NCBI GenBank assembly: GCA_031273565.1
Contig: JAISRR010000131.1
Span: 1 to 42,179 of the forward strand
Reading direction: 5' to 3'
From: Zoogloeaceae bacterium
GTDB taxonomy: Bacteria > Pseudomonadota > Gammaproteobacteria > Burkholderiales > Rhodocyclaceae
Length of the DNA stretch: 42,179 nt
The notes below the pieces were generated by a model. It was not told the origin of the DNA and made no database searches. It saw nothing but the letters and a program-made list of their open reading frames with translations. A program made the translations under genes and the position numbers. Below, piece by piece: positions 7,449-17,104 of this stretch (position 1 is its first letter; each line of letters opens with the position of its first letter).

Positions 7449-8267
7449 ATGCCGGTCGATCACTACGAAAATTTTCCCGTCGCTTCCCTGCTGCTGCCCA
7501 AGGCGTTGCGCGCGCCCATTGAGGCAATTTATCAGTTTGCGCGGGCGGCGGACGATATTGCCGACGAAGGCGACGCCCCGCCCGCCGAACGACTGCACGA
7601 ACTGGCGAGCTTCCACGCCGCGCTCGACCGCATTGAGGCGCGCGCCCCGCACGAAGACGCTGACCCCCCGCTCTTCTTGCGCCTCGCCCCGGTCATCCGT
7701 CAGTACGCCCTGCCCTTCTCCTGTTTTCACGAACTGCACGACGCCTTCGCGCAGGACGTGCGCCAGACCCGTTATGCCGATTACCCGGAATTGCTCGATT
7801 ATTGCCGCCGCTCCGCCAATCCGGTCGGGCGGCTGGTGCTGCGTTTATGCGGCGCGCCTGCCGCCGTCGCGGATGCACAGTCGGACGCCATCTGCTCCGC
7901 CTTGCAACTCATCAATTTCTGGCAGGATGTCGCCATCGACTGGCAAAAAGAACGCATTTATCTGCCGCAAGAAGATTTGCAGCGTTTCGGCGTGACCGAA
8001 CAGGACATCGCCGCCGCCCGCGTCACCCCGGAATGGCGCGCCCTGCTGGCCTTTCAGGTGGAGCGGACGCGCGCCCTGATGCTACAGGGCGCGCCCCTCT
8101 GCCGTGACCTGCCCGGTCGTCTGGGCTGGGAAATCCGCCTCACCGTGCAAGGCGGGCTGCGTATTCTGGAAAAAATTGAACAGGCGGATTACGACGTTTT
8201 CCGCCACCGTCCCACGCTGGGCGCATGGGACTGGTTCATCATGACCCGCCGCGCCTTTACAATGTGA
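7449..8267 (+). CDS. hpnC: Squalene synthase HpnC (hydroxysqualene synthase)
   Basis: Trans-isoprenyl diphosphate synthase of the squalene/phytoene family; HpnC converts presqualene diphosphate to hydroxysqualene in hopanoid-type squalene synthesis. Seen: the opening DHYENFPVASLLLP typical of HpnC, the first Asp-rich motif in RAADDIADE, and the second in INFWQDVAIDWQKERIYLP. The ATG at 7449 is preferred over in-frame TTG 7437, as homologues start at the DHYENFP segment. hpnD follows after 13 bases. The third partner, HpnE (desaturase), is not adjacent. Confidence 0.92.
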   Translation: MPVDHYENFPVASLLLPKALRAPIEAIYQFARAADDIADEGDAPPAERLHELASFHAALDRIEARAPHEDADPPLFLRLAPVIRQYALPFSCFHELHDAFAQDVRQTRYADYPELLDYCRRSANPVGRLVLRLCGAPAAVADAQSDAICSALQLINFWQDVAIDWQKERIYLPQEDLQRFGVTEQDIAAARVTPEWRALLAFQVERTRALMLQGAPLCRDLPGRLGWEIRLTVQGGLRILEKIEQADYDVFRHRPTLGAWDWFIMTRRAFTM

Positions 8268-8280
8268 GCTTTCATCCCTC

Positions 8281-9114
8281 ATGACGCCCAACGATTATTG
8301 CCAACAAAAAGCCGCCGCCAGCGGCTCCAGTTTTTATCCGGGTTTTTTATTCCTGCCCCCTCCACGCAAGCGCGCAATCATGGCGCTGTATGCGTTCTGC
8401 CGGGAAGTCGACGACATCGTTGACGACAGCACGGAAGCATCTCTGGCCGCCATCAAGCTGGCCTGGTGGCGCGAAGAAATCGAACGCATCCAGAGCAAAA
8501 CGCCCCAGCATCCGGTGGGTCTGGCGTTGCAGGAAGCCGGAAAAAATTTCAACCTGCCCGCAAAACACCTGCTGGAAATCATCGATGGCATGGAAATGGA
8601 TTTGCGACAGGCGCGTTACCCGGATTTTAAAGCGCTCTCCCTGTACTGCTATCGCGTCGCCAGCGTCGTGGGTTTGCTCTCGGCTGAAATTTTCGGCTAT
8701 CGGGATGAGCGCACCCTCGCCTACGCGCACGACCTCGGCATGGCGCTCCAGCTTACCAATATCATCCGCGACATTGGCGAGGACGCCCGCCGGGGACGCA
8801 TTTATCTGCCAGTTGATGAATTGCAACGCTTCGACGTGCCCGCCGCCGACCTTCTGAACAACCGTTACTCAGAAAATTTCGTCGCCCTGATGCAATTCCA
8901 ATACCAGCGCGCGGAACAGTATTACGGGCAGGCGTTCGCGCAACTCCCCGCTATCGACCGCAAATCCCAACGCCCCGGCCTCATCATGGCCGCCATCTAC
9001 CGCACCCTGCTGCAAGAAATCCGGGCGGACAATTTTCAGGTGCTGCACCAGCGCATCAGCCTGCCCCCCCTGCGTAAAATATGGCTGGCCCTGAAAACCT
9101 GGGCGTTTTCCTGA
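8281..9114 (+). CDS. hpnD: Presqualene diphosphate synthase HpnD
   Basis: 277 residues of the squalene/phytoene synthase family; HpnD condenses two farnesyl diphosphates to presqualene diphosphate. Motifs: SGSSFYPGFLFLPPPRKRA near the N-terminus, CREVDDIVDD as the first Asp motif, RVASVVGLLSAEIFGY, and LTNIIRDIGEDARRGRIYLP as the second. It lies 13 bases downstream of hpnC and is co-directional with it, so they are probably an operon supplying hydroxysqualene. Confidence 0.93.
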   Translation: MTPNDYCQQKAAASGSSFYPGFLFLPPPRKRAIMALYAFCREVDDIVDDSTEASLAAIKLAWWREEIERIQSKTPQHPVGLALQEAGKNFNLPAKHLLEIIDGMEMDLRQARYPDFKALSLYCYRVASVVGLLSAEIFGYRDERTLAYAHDLGMALQLTNIIRDIGEDARRGRIYLPVDELQRFDVPAADLLNNRYSENFVALMQFQYQRAEQYYGQAFAQLPAIDRKSQRPGLIMAAIYRTLLQEIRADNFQVLHQRISLPPLRKIWLALKTWAFS

Positions 9115-9147
9115 TCCCCACCTCTGACACCTGACACGGACACGACC

Positions 9148-9591
9148 ATGACCCGAAAACTTTACCTCGAAGACCTGAAAACGGGCGATGTCTTCAAGAG
9201 TGGCGAATACGCGCTCGACGCGGACGAAATCAAGGCGTTCGCAGAGCGCTACGACCCGCAACCTTTTCATCTGGACGAAGAAGCCGCCCGCGACACTTTT
9301 TTTCAGGGACTTGCCGCCAGCGGCTGGCACACCAGCGCCATCACGATGCGGCTGTTTGTCGGCAGCGTGCCGCTGGCGGGCGGCATCATCGGCGCCGGTT
9401 CGGATGTTTCATGGGCGCAACCGACCCGACCGGGCGATGTGCTGCGTGTCGAGAGCACGATACTCGACATCAAGCCTTCCCGCTCCAAACCCGATCGCGG
9501 CATCGTCACCCTCCAGAGCGACACCCTGAACCAACGCGGCGAACTCTGCCAACGCGCGGTTTCCAAGGTGCTGGCGTTTAGAAGGGAATGA
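9148..9591 (+). CDS. MaoC-like (hotdog-fold) dehydratase
   Basis: 147 residues. Residues about 35-45 (ERYDPQPFHLDEE) carry the Asp and His of the (R)-specific enoyl-CoA hydratase motif. GWHTSAITMRLFV and the later WAQPTRPGDVLRVES complete a single hotdog domain. Proteins of this type hydrate trans-2-enoyl-CoA, for example in PHA precursor supply or acyl-CoA turnover; the substrate cannot be read here. It lies 33 bases after hpnD, perhaps co-transcribed, but no functional link is known. Confidence 0.82.
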   Translation: MTRKLYLEDLKTGDVFKSGEYALDADEIKAFAERYDPQPFHLDEEAARDTFFQGLAASGWHTSAITMRLFVGSVPLAGGIIGAGSDVSWAQPTRPGDVLRVESTILDIKPSRSKPDRGIVTLQSDTLNQRGELCQRAVSKVLAFRRE

Positions 9592-9675
9592 ACAAACAGC
9601 GTAATCCCGTGCTCGTAAAACATCTGCAAGCGGGCTGAAGTCTGGGCGGCGGTATCGTAGATCCCGCCCTACCCG

Positions 9676-11076
9676 TCACGGCTCCATGTTCAACCTGTCC
9701 AGCCGGTAGCGCAGGGAACGGAAGGAAACACCCAGCACGCGCGCCGCCGCCGTGCGGTTGCCTTTGGTTTGTTCGAGCGCGGCCTGAATGGCGTTGCGTT
9801 CCACGCGGTCGAGAAAATCTTCCAGCGTTTCGGTATTGCGGGTGACGCCTTCTTCACCGACTTCCAGAGAAATGCTGGCGGCTTCATTGCCCAGTTGCAG
9901 ATCGGCCGAACTGATTTGTCGGCTGGAGCAAAGCGCCGTGGCGCGTTCCAGAATGTTCTCCAGTTCCCGCACATTGCCGGGAAAAGAATAGGCATGCAGC
10001 GCGCCCCAGGCGGTGGCGTCGAGTTCGGGCGCGTCGGGTCCCGCCAGACGGGCGAGGATGGCGTTCGCCAGCTCCCGGATATCTTCGCGCCGTTCGCGCA
10101 GGGGCGGCATGTGCAGTTCGATGACGTTCAGACGGTAATACAAGTCCTGCCGGAAACTGCCCTGCTCCACGCATTCATGCAGGTTCTTGTGCGTGGCGCA
10201 CATGATGCGGACATCGACCGGTTCTTCTGCCGTGCTGCCGACCTTGCGCACCTTTTTTTCCTGAATGGCGCGCAGCAGCTTGACCTGCATGGGCAGGGGC
10301 AGGTCAGCCACTTCATCGAGAAACAGGGTGCCGCCGTGCGCGGCCTGAAAAAACCCTTCGCGCTCGCTGTCCGCGCCGGTAAACGCGCCTTTGCGGTAAC
10401 CGAAGAATTCGCTTTCCATCAGATTTTCGGGAATCGCGCCGCAGTTGACGGGTACGAAGGGCGAATTTCTGCGCGCGCTCTGGGCGTGGATCTGACGGGC
10501 GGCGAGTTCCTTGCCGCTGCCGGATTCGCCGGAAATGTAGATGGGTGCCTGACTTTTCGCGAGTTTGGCGATCAGGGCGCTGACCTGAAGCATGGCGGGC
10601 GAAGCGCCCATCACCATGGGCACGCTCCCCGTGCCGCCGGTCGCGTCGGCTTGATCGGCGTCCACGCCCGTGAAACGCAGCGCCGATTTCACCAGCGCGC
10701 GCAGTTGTTCCAGCCCCACGGGTTTCGACAGGTAGTCGAAAGCCCCGGCCTTCAGGGCGGCAACGGCATTTTCGGCGCTGCCGTAGGCCGTGATGACCGC
10801 CACCGGCGTGTCGATCGCGGACTCTGTGATGTGGCGCACGATGTCCAGCCCATTGCCATCGGGCAGGCGCATGTCGGTGAGGCAAAGCTGGTACGTCTTT
10901 TCTTTCAGAAGCGCGAGCGCCTCGGCGACCGAGCCGGCGCAATCGGCGTCCAGCCCCATACGCAAGAGGGTCAGTTCGATGAGTTCGCGGATGTCCGCTT
11001 CGTCATCAATGACCAGAACGCGGTGAGCGGCGTTTATTGCGTGCCGTTCTTTGCCTGGGGTTGCGGAGTCTGTCAC
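9676..11076 (-). CDS. pilR: Sigma-54-dependent response regulator PilR
   Basis: 466 residues. The receiver domain is residues 18-130 with phospho-acceptor Asp68 (LCLTDMRLPDG). The AAA+ sigma-54 interaction domain has Walker A GESGSGKE, the GAFTGA loop (RKGAFTGAD) and Walker B GGTLFLDEV. A C-terminal Fis-type helix-turn-helix (NRTAAARVLGVSFRSLRYRL) completes it. PilR normally activates pilA for type IV pili; no pilin gene is in the window. Start: GTG at 11076 overlaps the pilS stop (GTGA), indicating coupled translation. Confidence 0.92.
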   Translation of the reverse strand: MTDSATPGKERHAINAAHRVLVIDDEADIRELIELTLLRMGLDADCAGSVAEALALLKEKTYQLCLTDMRLPDGNGLDIVRHITESAIDTPVAVITAYGSAENAVAALKAGAFDYLSKPVGLEQLRALVKSALRFTGVDADQADATGGTGSVPMVMGASPAMLQVSALIAKLAKSQAPIYISGESGSGKELAARQIHAQSARRNSPFVPVNCGAIPENLMESEFFGYRKGAFTGADSEREGFFQAAHGGTLFLDEVADLPLPMQVKLLRAIQEKKVRKVGSTAEEPVDVRIMCATHKNLHECVEQGSFRQDLYYRLNVIELHMPPLRERREDIRELANAILARLAGPDAPELDATAWGALHAYSFPGNVRELENILERATALCSSRQISSADLQLGNEAASISLEVGEEGVTRNTETLEDFLDRVERNAIQAALEQTKGNRTAAARVLGVSFRSLRYRLDRLNMEP

Positions 11077-12677
11077 GTTTCCATCCTTCCTTTCAAAATG
11101 AACTGGCCGCCCGGCCCTTCCGCGCCCAGAAGCAGGCGCACGCCGTTGGCTTCGCAGAGTTCACGCGCAATGTGCAGGCCCAGGCCGGTGCCGCGCACAG
11201 AGGTGGTGAAAAACGGGTCGAAGATTTGTTCCCGCAGTTCAGCCGGAATGCCGGGGCCGTTGTCGATGACAAACAATTCTACGCCATCACCCGGCAATCT
11301 GACTTCCAGTCGCACGGCGCCCTGTTCCCGGGTGGAATAGCGCAGGGCGTTCATCGCCAGATTCCAGAGCACCTGGTGCAGTTGCTCCGGCACGAAATCC
11401 AGCGTGGCTTCCGGCGGCGAACGCACCACAAGCACGCCCTCTTCCAGCGCTTCCTGTGCCTGTATTTCCTTGACAAATTCATTCAGGTAATGGCGCAAGG
11501 CGATGGATTCACGTCTTTCCGCCTCTTCCTTCTGCAAAATGTGCTGACGCCCCATCACCAGCACATCCTGAATGATACGGTCAAGGCGTTGCGTGTTGTC
11601 ACGGACGATGTGCATGAGACGGTTCTGCAAGGGCGTCCTGGTTTCTTCCATGAGCAGTTCGCTGGCATGGCTGATGGCGGCAAGGGGATTACGGATTTCG
11701 TGCGCGATGCTGGCGGTCAGGCGTCCCAGCGAGGCCAGTTTCAATTGCTGCGCCTCCTCGCGCAGTTTGCCCAGGTCTTCCAGAAAAATCAGCGTCGCGC
11801 CGTTGCTGGCGTGCGAATCCGCGAAACGCGCGGTAAATGTCCGCCCCGTCGGGCCGACAAGTTCTATCGCGCCGCGATCATTGCCCGTGCGCCAATCCTG
11901 ATAGCCCAACGCCAATTCCACCGCGATGCCGGTAAGCGCCATGCCTTCCAGGTCGAAACGCTCCAGAATGGAACGGGCGGACAGATTGCTGCTCAGAATG
12001 TGACCGGTCATGTCGACCACCAACACGCCATCCTGTATGCGTTCCATGATCTGTTCGCTGATCTGTCGCTGGTTGTCCCGTTCCAGACCCCGCTGGCGGG
12101 CCAGCTCCGCATTGGAAAGCACGCGCTTTCCCAACATGTGTGCAGAAACAGCCGTGGCGAAAAAACCCAGGCAGAGAAAGCCCGCCTGCGCCAGCCGTGC
12201 GTTGTCGCTATCGCCGATCAGCACGCCGGCGAGTTCTCCCGCCAATACAAACACCGAGGCAATCGCGGCGTAAAACAGCGCCAGCCGCCCCTGCGCCACC
12301 AGACTCGCGCCCGCGACGGAAACCAGCAACAGCCCTCCCATGCCGCTGCGTAGCCCCCCCAGAACGAACATCAGCGCATTGATGCAGAGGACATCGACCA
12401 ATAACTGCACCGACATCTGGGCATAAAAACGCCTGCGAAAGAACAGCGCGCACAACAGCCCCACGCCGACCAGCGCGGCATAGACGCCACCGATCACGCA
12501 GACATAATATTTCCCGACATGCTCAACCCCCTTGAGATCGAGCCAGGGCATGAAGGGCATCGCGCCCAGCAGCGTCGCCTGCACCAGGCGATAGACGTTG
12601 AACAGGCGAAATGAACGCCAATGCTGGTAGTTGTCCTCTTCCCCCATCAGCGCTCCGCGCTGTATGTCCGCGTTCAT
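11073..12677 (-). CDS. pilS: Sensor histidine kinase PilS
   Basis: 534 residues. About six transmembrane segments occupy residues 30-185, followed by a PAS domain (about 205-305). The HisKA region carries the phospho-acceptor His326 in SIAHEIRNPL, and an HATPase_c domain has WNLAMNALRYS and DNGPGIP plus GTGLGLHI. It phosphorylates PilR, encoded directly downstream with a 4-base overlap. The ATG overlaps the stop of the upstream PP0621-like gene, so it belongs to the long leftward transcription unit. Confidence 0.93.
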   Translation of the reverse strand: MNADIQRGALMGEEDNYQHWRSFRLFNVYRLVQATLLGAMPFMPWLDLKGVEHVGKYYVCVIGGVYAALVGVGLLCALFFRRRFYAQMSVQLLVDVLCINALMFVLGGLRSGMGGLLLVSVAGASLVAQGRLALFYAAIASVFVLAGELAGVLIGDSDNARLAQAGFLCLGFFATAVSAHMLGKRVLSNAELARQRGLERDNQRQISEQIMERIQDGVLVVDMTGHILSSNLSARSILERFDLEGMALTGIAVELALGYQDWRTGNDRGAIELVGPTGRTFTARFADSHASNGATLIFLEDLGKLREEAQQLKLASLGRLTASIAHEIRNPLAAISHASELLMEETRTPLQNRLMHIVRDNTQRLDRIIQDVLVMGRQHILQKEEAERRESIALRHYLNEFVKEIQAQEALEEGVLVVRSPPEATLDFVPEQLHQVLWNLAMNALRYSTREQGAVRLEVRLPGDGVELFVIDNGPGIPAELREQIFDPFFTTSVRGTGLGLHIARELCEANGVRLLLGAEGPGGQFILKGRMET

Positions 12678-12907
12678 GCCCGCGCTCCCAGTTTTCTATG
12701 TTCGGCGCAACAATAGCGCCGTCCGTCGGCATCCGCCAGCATTTCGCCTTCCGGTACGTAAACGCCGCAATGGGCGCAGGCAAGCATGTTCTCCACCCCG
12801 GGCGCTTCCGTTTCCGGCTTTTTTTTCACGCCGGGCGCTTTGGCCGGCGCCAGAAGACGCCAGATCAGCCAGCCGATAAAGGCAATCAGTACCAGCCGCA
12901 GCATCAT
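12674..12907 (-). CDS. PP0621 family membrane-anchored zinc-ribbon-like protein
   Basis: 77 residues: an N-terminal membrane helix ([18 protein letters not shown]), a Lys/Pro linker, then CAHCGVYVPEGE and RYCCAEH, four or more cysteines that could bind a metal. The family is commonly found beside pilS in beta- and gammaproteobacteria and has no known function. Its ATG overlaps the uvrD stop and its stop overlaps the pilS start. Confidence 0.85.
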   Translation of the reverse strand: MMLRLVLIAFIGWLIWRLLAPAKAPGVKKKPETEAPGVENMLACAHCGVYVPEGEMLADADGRRYCCAEHRKLGARA

Positions 12908-15075
12908 GCTTTCTCCAGCCTGGCGAATTCCAGCGCCAGCCATTTTGTCCCCGCACTGCCGAAATTGACCTGCACCCGGGCGTCGGCCATGTCGCCTTCG
13001 GCGTCGATGATGACGCCGAACCCGAATTTGGCATGGCGCACATTCATGCCCACGCGCAGACCGTCGGGCAACGCTGTCGCCGGAGGAAGGTAAGCTTTTT
13101 GGCGCGCGTCCGACCACGCGGGCGTCGGCGCCGCCGGTCTGGACAGCCGTTTCAGCAATTCCGGCGGAATTTCATCGAGAAACTGCGAGGGAATGCAATA
13201 GCGGGTCTGACCGTGCAGCATGCGGGTTTGCGCGTGGCAGAGATAAAGCCGCTGGCGCGCGCGGGTCATGGCCACATACATCAGGCGGCGTTCTTCTTCC
13301 AGCCCCGTGTCCTGCATGGCGTTGTCGTGCGGAAAAAGCCCCTGTTCGAGGCCGGTAATGAACACGGCGTCGAATTCCAGCCCCTTGGCGGCATGAATGG
13401 TCATCAGTTGCACGGCGGCCTCATCCTCCCCCGCCTGATGCTCCCCGGCTTCCAGCGAGGCATGCGAAAGGAAGGCGGCGAGCATTCCACCCGCTGCCTC
13501 GGCTTCCGTCGCGTTCTCGTTCTCGGCGAATACGGCGGCGGCGTTGACCAGTTCGTCCAGATTTTCCAGCCGTTCGCGGCCTTCTTTTTCATTCTGGTAA
13601 TGCGGGTTCAACCCGCTCACTTCGATGACATGCTCCACGATTTCCGGCAACGGCAGGTCGCGGGTTTCTACCCGCAAGCGTTCAATCAGACGGATAAAGC
13701 CGCCCACGGCGATGGCGGATTTTCCGGAGAGCGAAGCCGCCGCGTTATAGAGGCTGGCGTTAATCTGATGCGCCGTCGCCTGCAAGTTTTCCAGACTGCG
13801 AGCGCCGATTCCGCGCGTCGGAAAATTCGCCACGCGCAAAAACGCGGTATCGTCGTCCGGGTTGCCCATCAGACGCAGGTAGGCGAGCGCGTGCTTGATT
13901 TCCTGCCGCTCAAAAAAGCGCAGACCGCCATAGACGCGATACGAAACGCCGCGCGCCACCAATGCCTGTTCCAACACCCGCGACTGGGCGTTGGAACGAT
14001 AGAGAAAGGCAATCTGATCGCGGCTCATGCCCTCATCGACCAACGCCCGCGCCTCGTCGACGGCGAAATTCGCCTCGTCCAGATCGGAAAAACCCTCGAA
14101 CACGCGAATCGGCTCGCCCTCGCCCGCTTCCGTCCAGAGATTTTTGCCCAGACGGTCGCGGTTGTTTTTAATCAGCGCATTGGCGGCGTTCAGGATGTTG
14201 CCGTGCGAACGATAATTCTGTTCCAAACGAATCACGTTTTCCCCGGCAAACTCGCGCTCAAAATCGCGCATGTTGCCGACTTCCGCGCCGCGAAAGGCGT
14301 AAATGCTCTGGTCATCGTCACCGACGGCGAACATGGTTGCGCCGCTGGCATCACCACTATTCGCCAACAGTTTCAGCCAGTCGTATTGCAGGCGGTTGGT
14401 ATCCTGAAACTCGTCGATCAGAATATGCCGGAAACGTTGCTGGTAGTGCTGCCGCAAGGGTTCGTTGCGCCGCAGCAGTTCGTAGGCGCGCAGCAGAAGT
14501 TCGGCAAAATCCGCCACGCCCTCGCGCTGGCACTGCGCCTCGTACTCGGCGTAAATCTCCACTTTTTTGCGCGTCATCGCATCGTAGGCTTCCGCCCCGC
14601 CCGCGCGAACGCCCTGCTCCTTGTGCGCGTTGATGAAATACATCAATTCGCGCGGCGGATATTGTTCGTCATCGACGGAAAGATTTTTCAGGAGCCGCTT
14701 GATGGCCGCCAACTGGTCGGCGGAATCCAGTATCTGAAACGTTTGCGGCAGGCCCGCCTCGCGGTAATGGGCGCGCAGCATGCGGTTGCAGAGGCCATGA
14801 AAGGTGCCAATCCACAGACTGCGCAGATTAACCGGAATCAAGGCGGAGAGGCGGGTACGCATCTCGCGCGCGGCCTTGTTGGTGAAGGTAACGGCCAGCA
14901 CCGCGTGTGGCCCCACCTGCCCGGTTGAAAGCAGCCAGGCGATGCGGGTCGTCAGCACCCGCGTCTTGCCGCTGCCCGCCCCCGCCAGAATCAGGCCATG
15001 CGTCGGCGGCTGCGTCACCGGCAGCATCACCGCGTCACGTTGCGGCGCGTTCAGCGCGTCCAGAAAATCAGACAT
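12904..15075 (-). CDS. uvrD: UvrD/PcrA-type DNA helicase II
   Basis: 723 residues, normal length for superfamily 1A UvrD. Motifs in order: Q-motif LNAPQRDAV, Walker [11 protein letters not shown], motif Ia [12 protein letters not shown], Walker B DEFQDTN, motif [16 protein letters not shown], motif IV EQNYRS, motif [17 protein letters not shown] and motif [16 protein letters not shown]. The C-terminal tail ([17 protein letters not shown]) is the Tudor-like RNA-polymerase-binding region of the family. It acts in nucleotide-excision and mismatch repair. The start overlaps the end of aroA-cmk by 8 bases. Confidence 0.95.
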   Translation of the reverse strand: MSDFLDALNAPQRDAVMLPVTQPPTHGLILAGAGSGKTRVLTTRIAWLLSTGQVGPHAVLAVTFTNKAAREMRTRLSALIPVNLRSLWIGTFHGLCNRMLRAHYREAGLPQTFQILDSADQLAAIKRLLKNLSVDDEQYPPRELMYFINAHKEQGVRAGGAEAYDAMTRKKVEIYAEYEAQCQREGVADFAELLLRAYELLRRNEPLRQHYQQRFRHILIDEFQDTNRLQYDWLKLLANSGDASGATMFAVGDDDQSIYAFRGAEVGNMRDFEREFAGENVIRLEQNYRSHGNILNAANALIKNNRDRLGKNLWTEAGEGEPIRVFEGFSDLDEANFAVDEARALVDEGMSRDQIAFLYRSNAQSRVLEQALVARGVSYRVYGGLRFFERQEIKHALAYLRLMGNPDDDTAFLRVANFPTRGIGARSLENLQATAHQINASLYNAAASLSGKSAIAVGGFIRLIERLRVETRDLPLPEIVEHVIEVSGLNPHYQNEKEGRERLENLDELVNAAAVFAENENATEAEAAGGMLAAFLSHASLEAGEHQAGEDEAAVQLMTIHAAKGLEFDAVFITGLEQGLFPHDNAMQDTGLEEERRLMYVAMTRARQRLYLCHAQTRMLHGQTRYCIPSQFLDEIPPELLKRLSRPAAPTPAWSDARQKAYLPPATALPDGLRVGMNVRHAKFGFGVIIDAEGDMADARVQVNFGSAGTKWLALEFARLEKA

Positions 15076-17044
15076 GCCGCGCCCCTGTCATTTCGCGCCA
15101 CCACGCCAACACCTGCGCCACGGCTTCCTCAATGCCAAGCGCGTCGGTATCCAGAAGTCGCGCGTCCGGCGCCTGCCGCAAGGGCGCAACGGGACGCTCG
15201 CGGTCGCGCCGGTCACGCGCTTCCAGATCGGCAAGAATGGCGGCGTAGTCGGCGGCGTTGTCGTCCACCGCACCCCGTTCCCGCAATTGCCGGTAACGCC
15301 GTTCGGCGCGCACGCGGGCGCTGGCGGTGAGAAAAATCTTCAGCGGCGCGCCAGGAAAGACGACGGAAGCCATGTCGCGCCCGTCGCCCACCAGTCCGGG
15401 CGCGGCGTGAAACGCCCGCTGGCGGAAGAGTAAGGCCGAGCGCACGGCGGGCAATGCCGCCACGCGGGAGGCTCCGGCGGAAATGACTTCGCTGCGAATC
15501 GCCTCGCCGACTTCCCTGCCGTTCAGCCGCACGCTGTTTTCCGCAAACGCCACTTCCAGACGGGAGGCGATGGCGGCAACACCCGCTTCGTCCGCCCAAT
15601 CCACGCCCGCCTCCCGCGCCGCCAGCGCGGTGAGGCGGTAGAGCGCGCCGGAATCCAGATAATGAAACCCCAACGCCGCCGCGACACGGGCCGACACCGT
15701 GCCCTTGCCGGAAGCCGTCGGCCCGTCAATCGCGATCACCGGCGCGGGACGGGCGATACGGGTAAAGCGGTCAAAATAATCGGGAAACGTCTTGGTCGTA
15801 CAGGCCGGGTCGTTGATGCGCAACGGCACGGCGAACGACGCCAGCGAAAAACACATCGCCATGCGGTGATCGTCGTAGGTGTCGATGATGGCCGGTTTCA
15901 GGGGATGTTCGTCATCCGGCGGCGTGATTTTCAGGTCATCGCGCCCTTCCTCCACGCGCGCGCCCAGTTTGCCAAGCTCCTGCGCCATCGCGGCGATGCG
16001 GTCGGTTTCCTTCACCCGCCAACTGGCGATATTGTTCAACCGGGTTGCGCCTTTGGCGAACAGGGCAACAATCGCCAACGTCATGGCGGCGTCGGGGATG
16101 GCGTTGCAATCCAGCGTAATGCCGACCAGACCTTCCGGCGGCGCGCTGGCGGAAATCCGGTTTTCCTCCACCTCGATCACCGCGCCCATTTGCGCGAGCG
16201 CATCGGCAAAGCGCACATCGCCCTGAATGGAATTTCGCCCCACGCCTTCCACCCGCACCGGGTTGGCGGCAGTAGCGCCAATCGCGCCCAGCGCCAGAAA
16301 ATAGGAAGCGGACGAGGCGTCGCCCTCCACGTAAAACACACCGGGAGAACCATAACGCGCGCCCGCCGGAACCGTAAAAGACTGCCAGCCGCGCCGCGCT
16401 ACCCGAACGCCAAAACGCGCCATCAGGTTCAGGGTGATTTCGACATAAGGTCTGGAAATCAGTTCCCCTTCCACCTGCACGGTCGTTTCCACGCCGGTCA
16501 GCGGCAACGCCATCAGGAGTCCGGTCAAAAACTGGCTGGAGACATCGCCGCGTATGTTCACCACGCCACCGGGACGAATTACGGCAGGTTTCAACTGCAA
16601 CGGCGGATAGCCGGATTTGCCCGGGTAATCAATGTTTGCGCCCAATGCGGACAGCGCGTTCACGAGATCGCCAATCGGTCGCTCGTGCATGCGCGGCACG
16701 CCTTTTAACACATAATCGCCCCCGGAAAGGGCAAGCACGGCGGTCAGGGAACGAAACGCCGTTCCCGCATTGCCCAGAAACAATTCCGCCTGGCGGACAG
16801 GAATCTGTCCCCCACACCCGCAGACCCGCCAGTTTCCATCCCCTGAGCCGACAAGCTCCACGCCCAAAGTCTGCAAGGCATCCAGCATTCGCGCCGTATC
16901 GTCGGAAGCCAGCAGGCCATGAATTTCCGTCACCCCTTCCGCCAACGCCGCCAACAACAACGCCCGGTTGGAAATACTCTTGGAACCCGGCAGGCGGATG
17001 CCGCCATGAGCGGCAAGCATCCGGGGCAGATCAATAAAATTCAT
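15068..17044 (-). CDS. aroA-cmk: Bifunctional EPSP synthase / cytidylate kinase fusion
   Basis: 658 residues. Residues 1 to about 430 are 3-phosphoshikimate 1-carboxyvinyltransferase (AroA): [67 protein letters not shown]. After a short PAPV joint, the rest is cytidylate kinase (Cmk): P-loop [45 protein letters not shown]. It joins the shikimate pathway with CMP/dCMP phosphorylation. The two are separate neighbours in many betaproteobacteria; here there is no stop between them. The start ATG 17044 has AGGAAA upstream; ATG 17098 is less likely. Confidence 0.93.
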   Translation of the reverse strand: MNFIDLPRMLAAHGGIRLPGSKSISNRALLLAALAEGVTEIHGLLASDDTARMLDALQTLGVELVGSGDGNWRVCGCGGQIPVRQAELFLGNAGTAFRSLTAVLALSGGDYVLKGVPRMHERPIGDLVNALSALGANIDYPGKSGYPPLQLKPAVIRPGGVVNIRGDVSSQFLTGLLMALPLTGVETTVQVEGELISRPYVEITLNLMARFGVRVARRGWQSFTVPAGARYGSPGVFYVEGDASSASYFLALGAIGATAANPVRVEGVGRNSIQGDVRFADALAQMGAVIEVEENRISASAPPEGLVGITLDCNAIPDAAMTLAIVALFAKGATRLNNIASWRVKETDRIAAMAQELGKLGARVEEGRDDLKITPPDDEHPLKPAIIDTYDDHRMAMCFSLASFAVPLRINDPACTTKTFPDYFDRFTRIARPAPVIAIDGPTASGKGTVSARVAAALGFHYLDSGALYRLTALAAREAGVDWADEAGVAAIASRLEVAFAENSVRLNGREVGEAIRSEVISAGASRVAALPAVRSALLFRQRAFHAAPGLVGDGRDMASVVFPGAPLKIFLTASARVRAERRYRQLRERGAVDDNAADYAAILADLEARDRRDRERPVAPLRQAPDARLLDTDALGIEEAVAQVLAWWREMTGARHV

Positions 17045-17104
17045 GTCTTCATTTCCTGTTGTGACGCATGACGCCTTCCACAGCACACCATGCATCAAAA
17101 AATA

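Noticed and set aside
9644-9669. GGGCGG/CCGCCC hairpin as pilR terminator
   Set aside because: There is no T-run on either strand after the stem, so a terminator call is not supported.
9769-11340. 523-codon open frame opposite pilR/pilS
   Set aside because: It is antisense to motif-rich pilR and pilS; long shadow frames are expected in GC-rich coding DNA and its translation shows no domain.
13033-14928. 631-codon open frame opposite uvrD
   Set aside because: It mirrors the uvrD coding frame; the translation is Arg/Gln/Phe/Gly-rich with no family signature.
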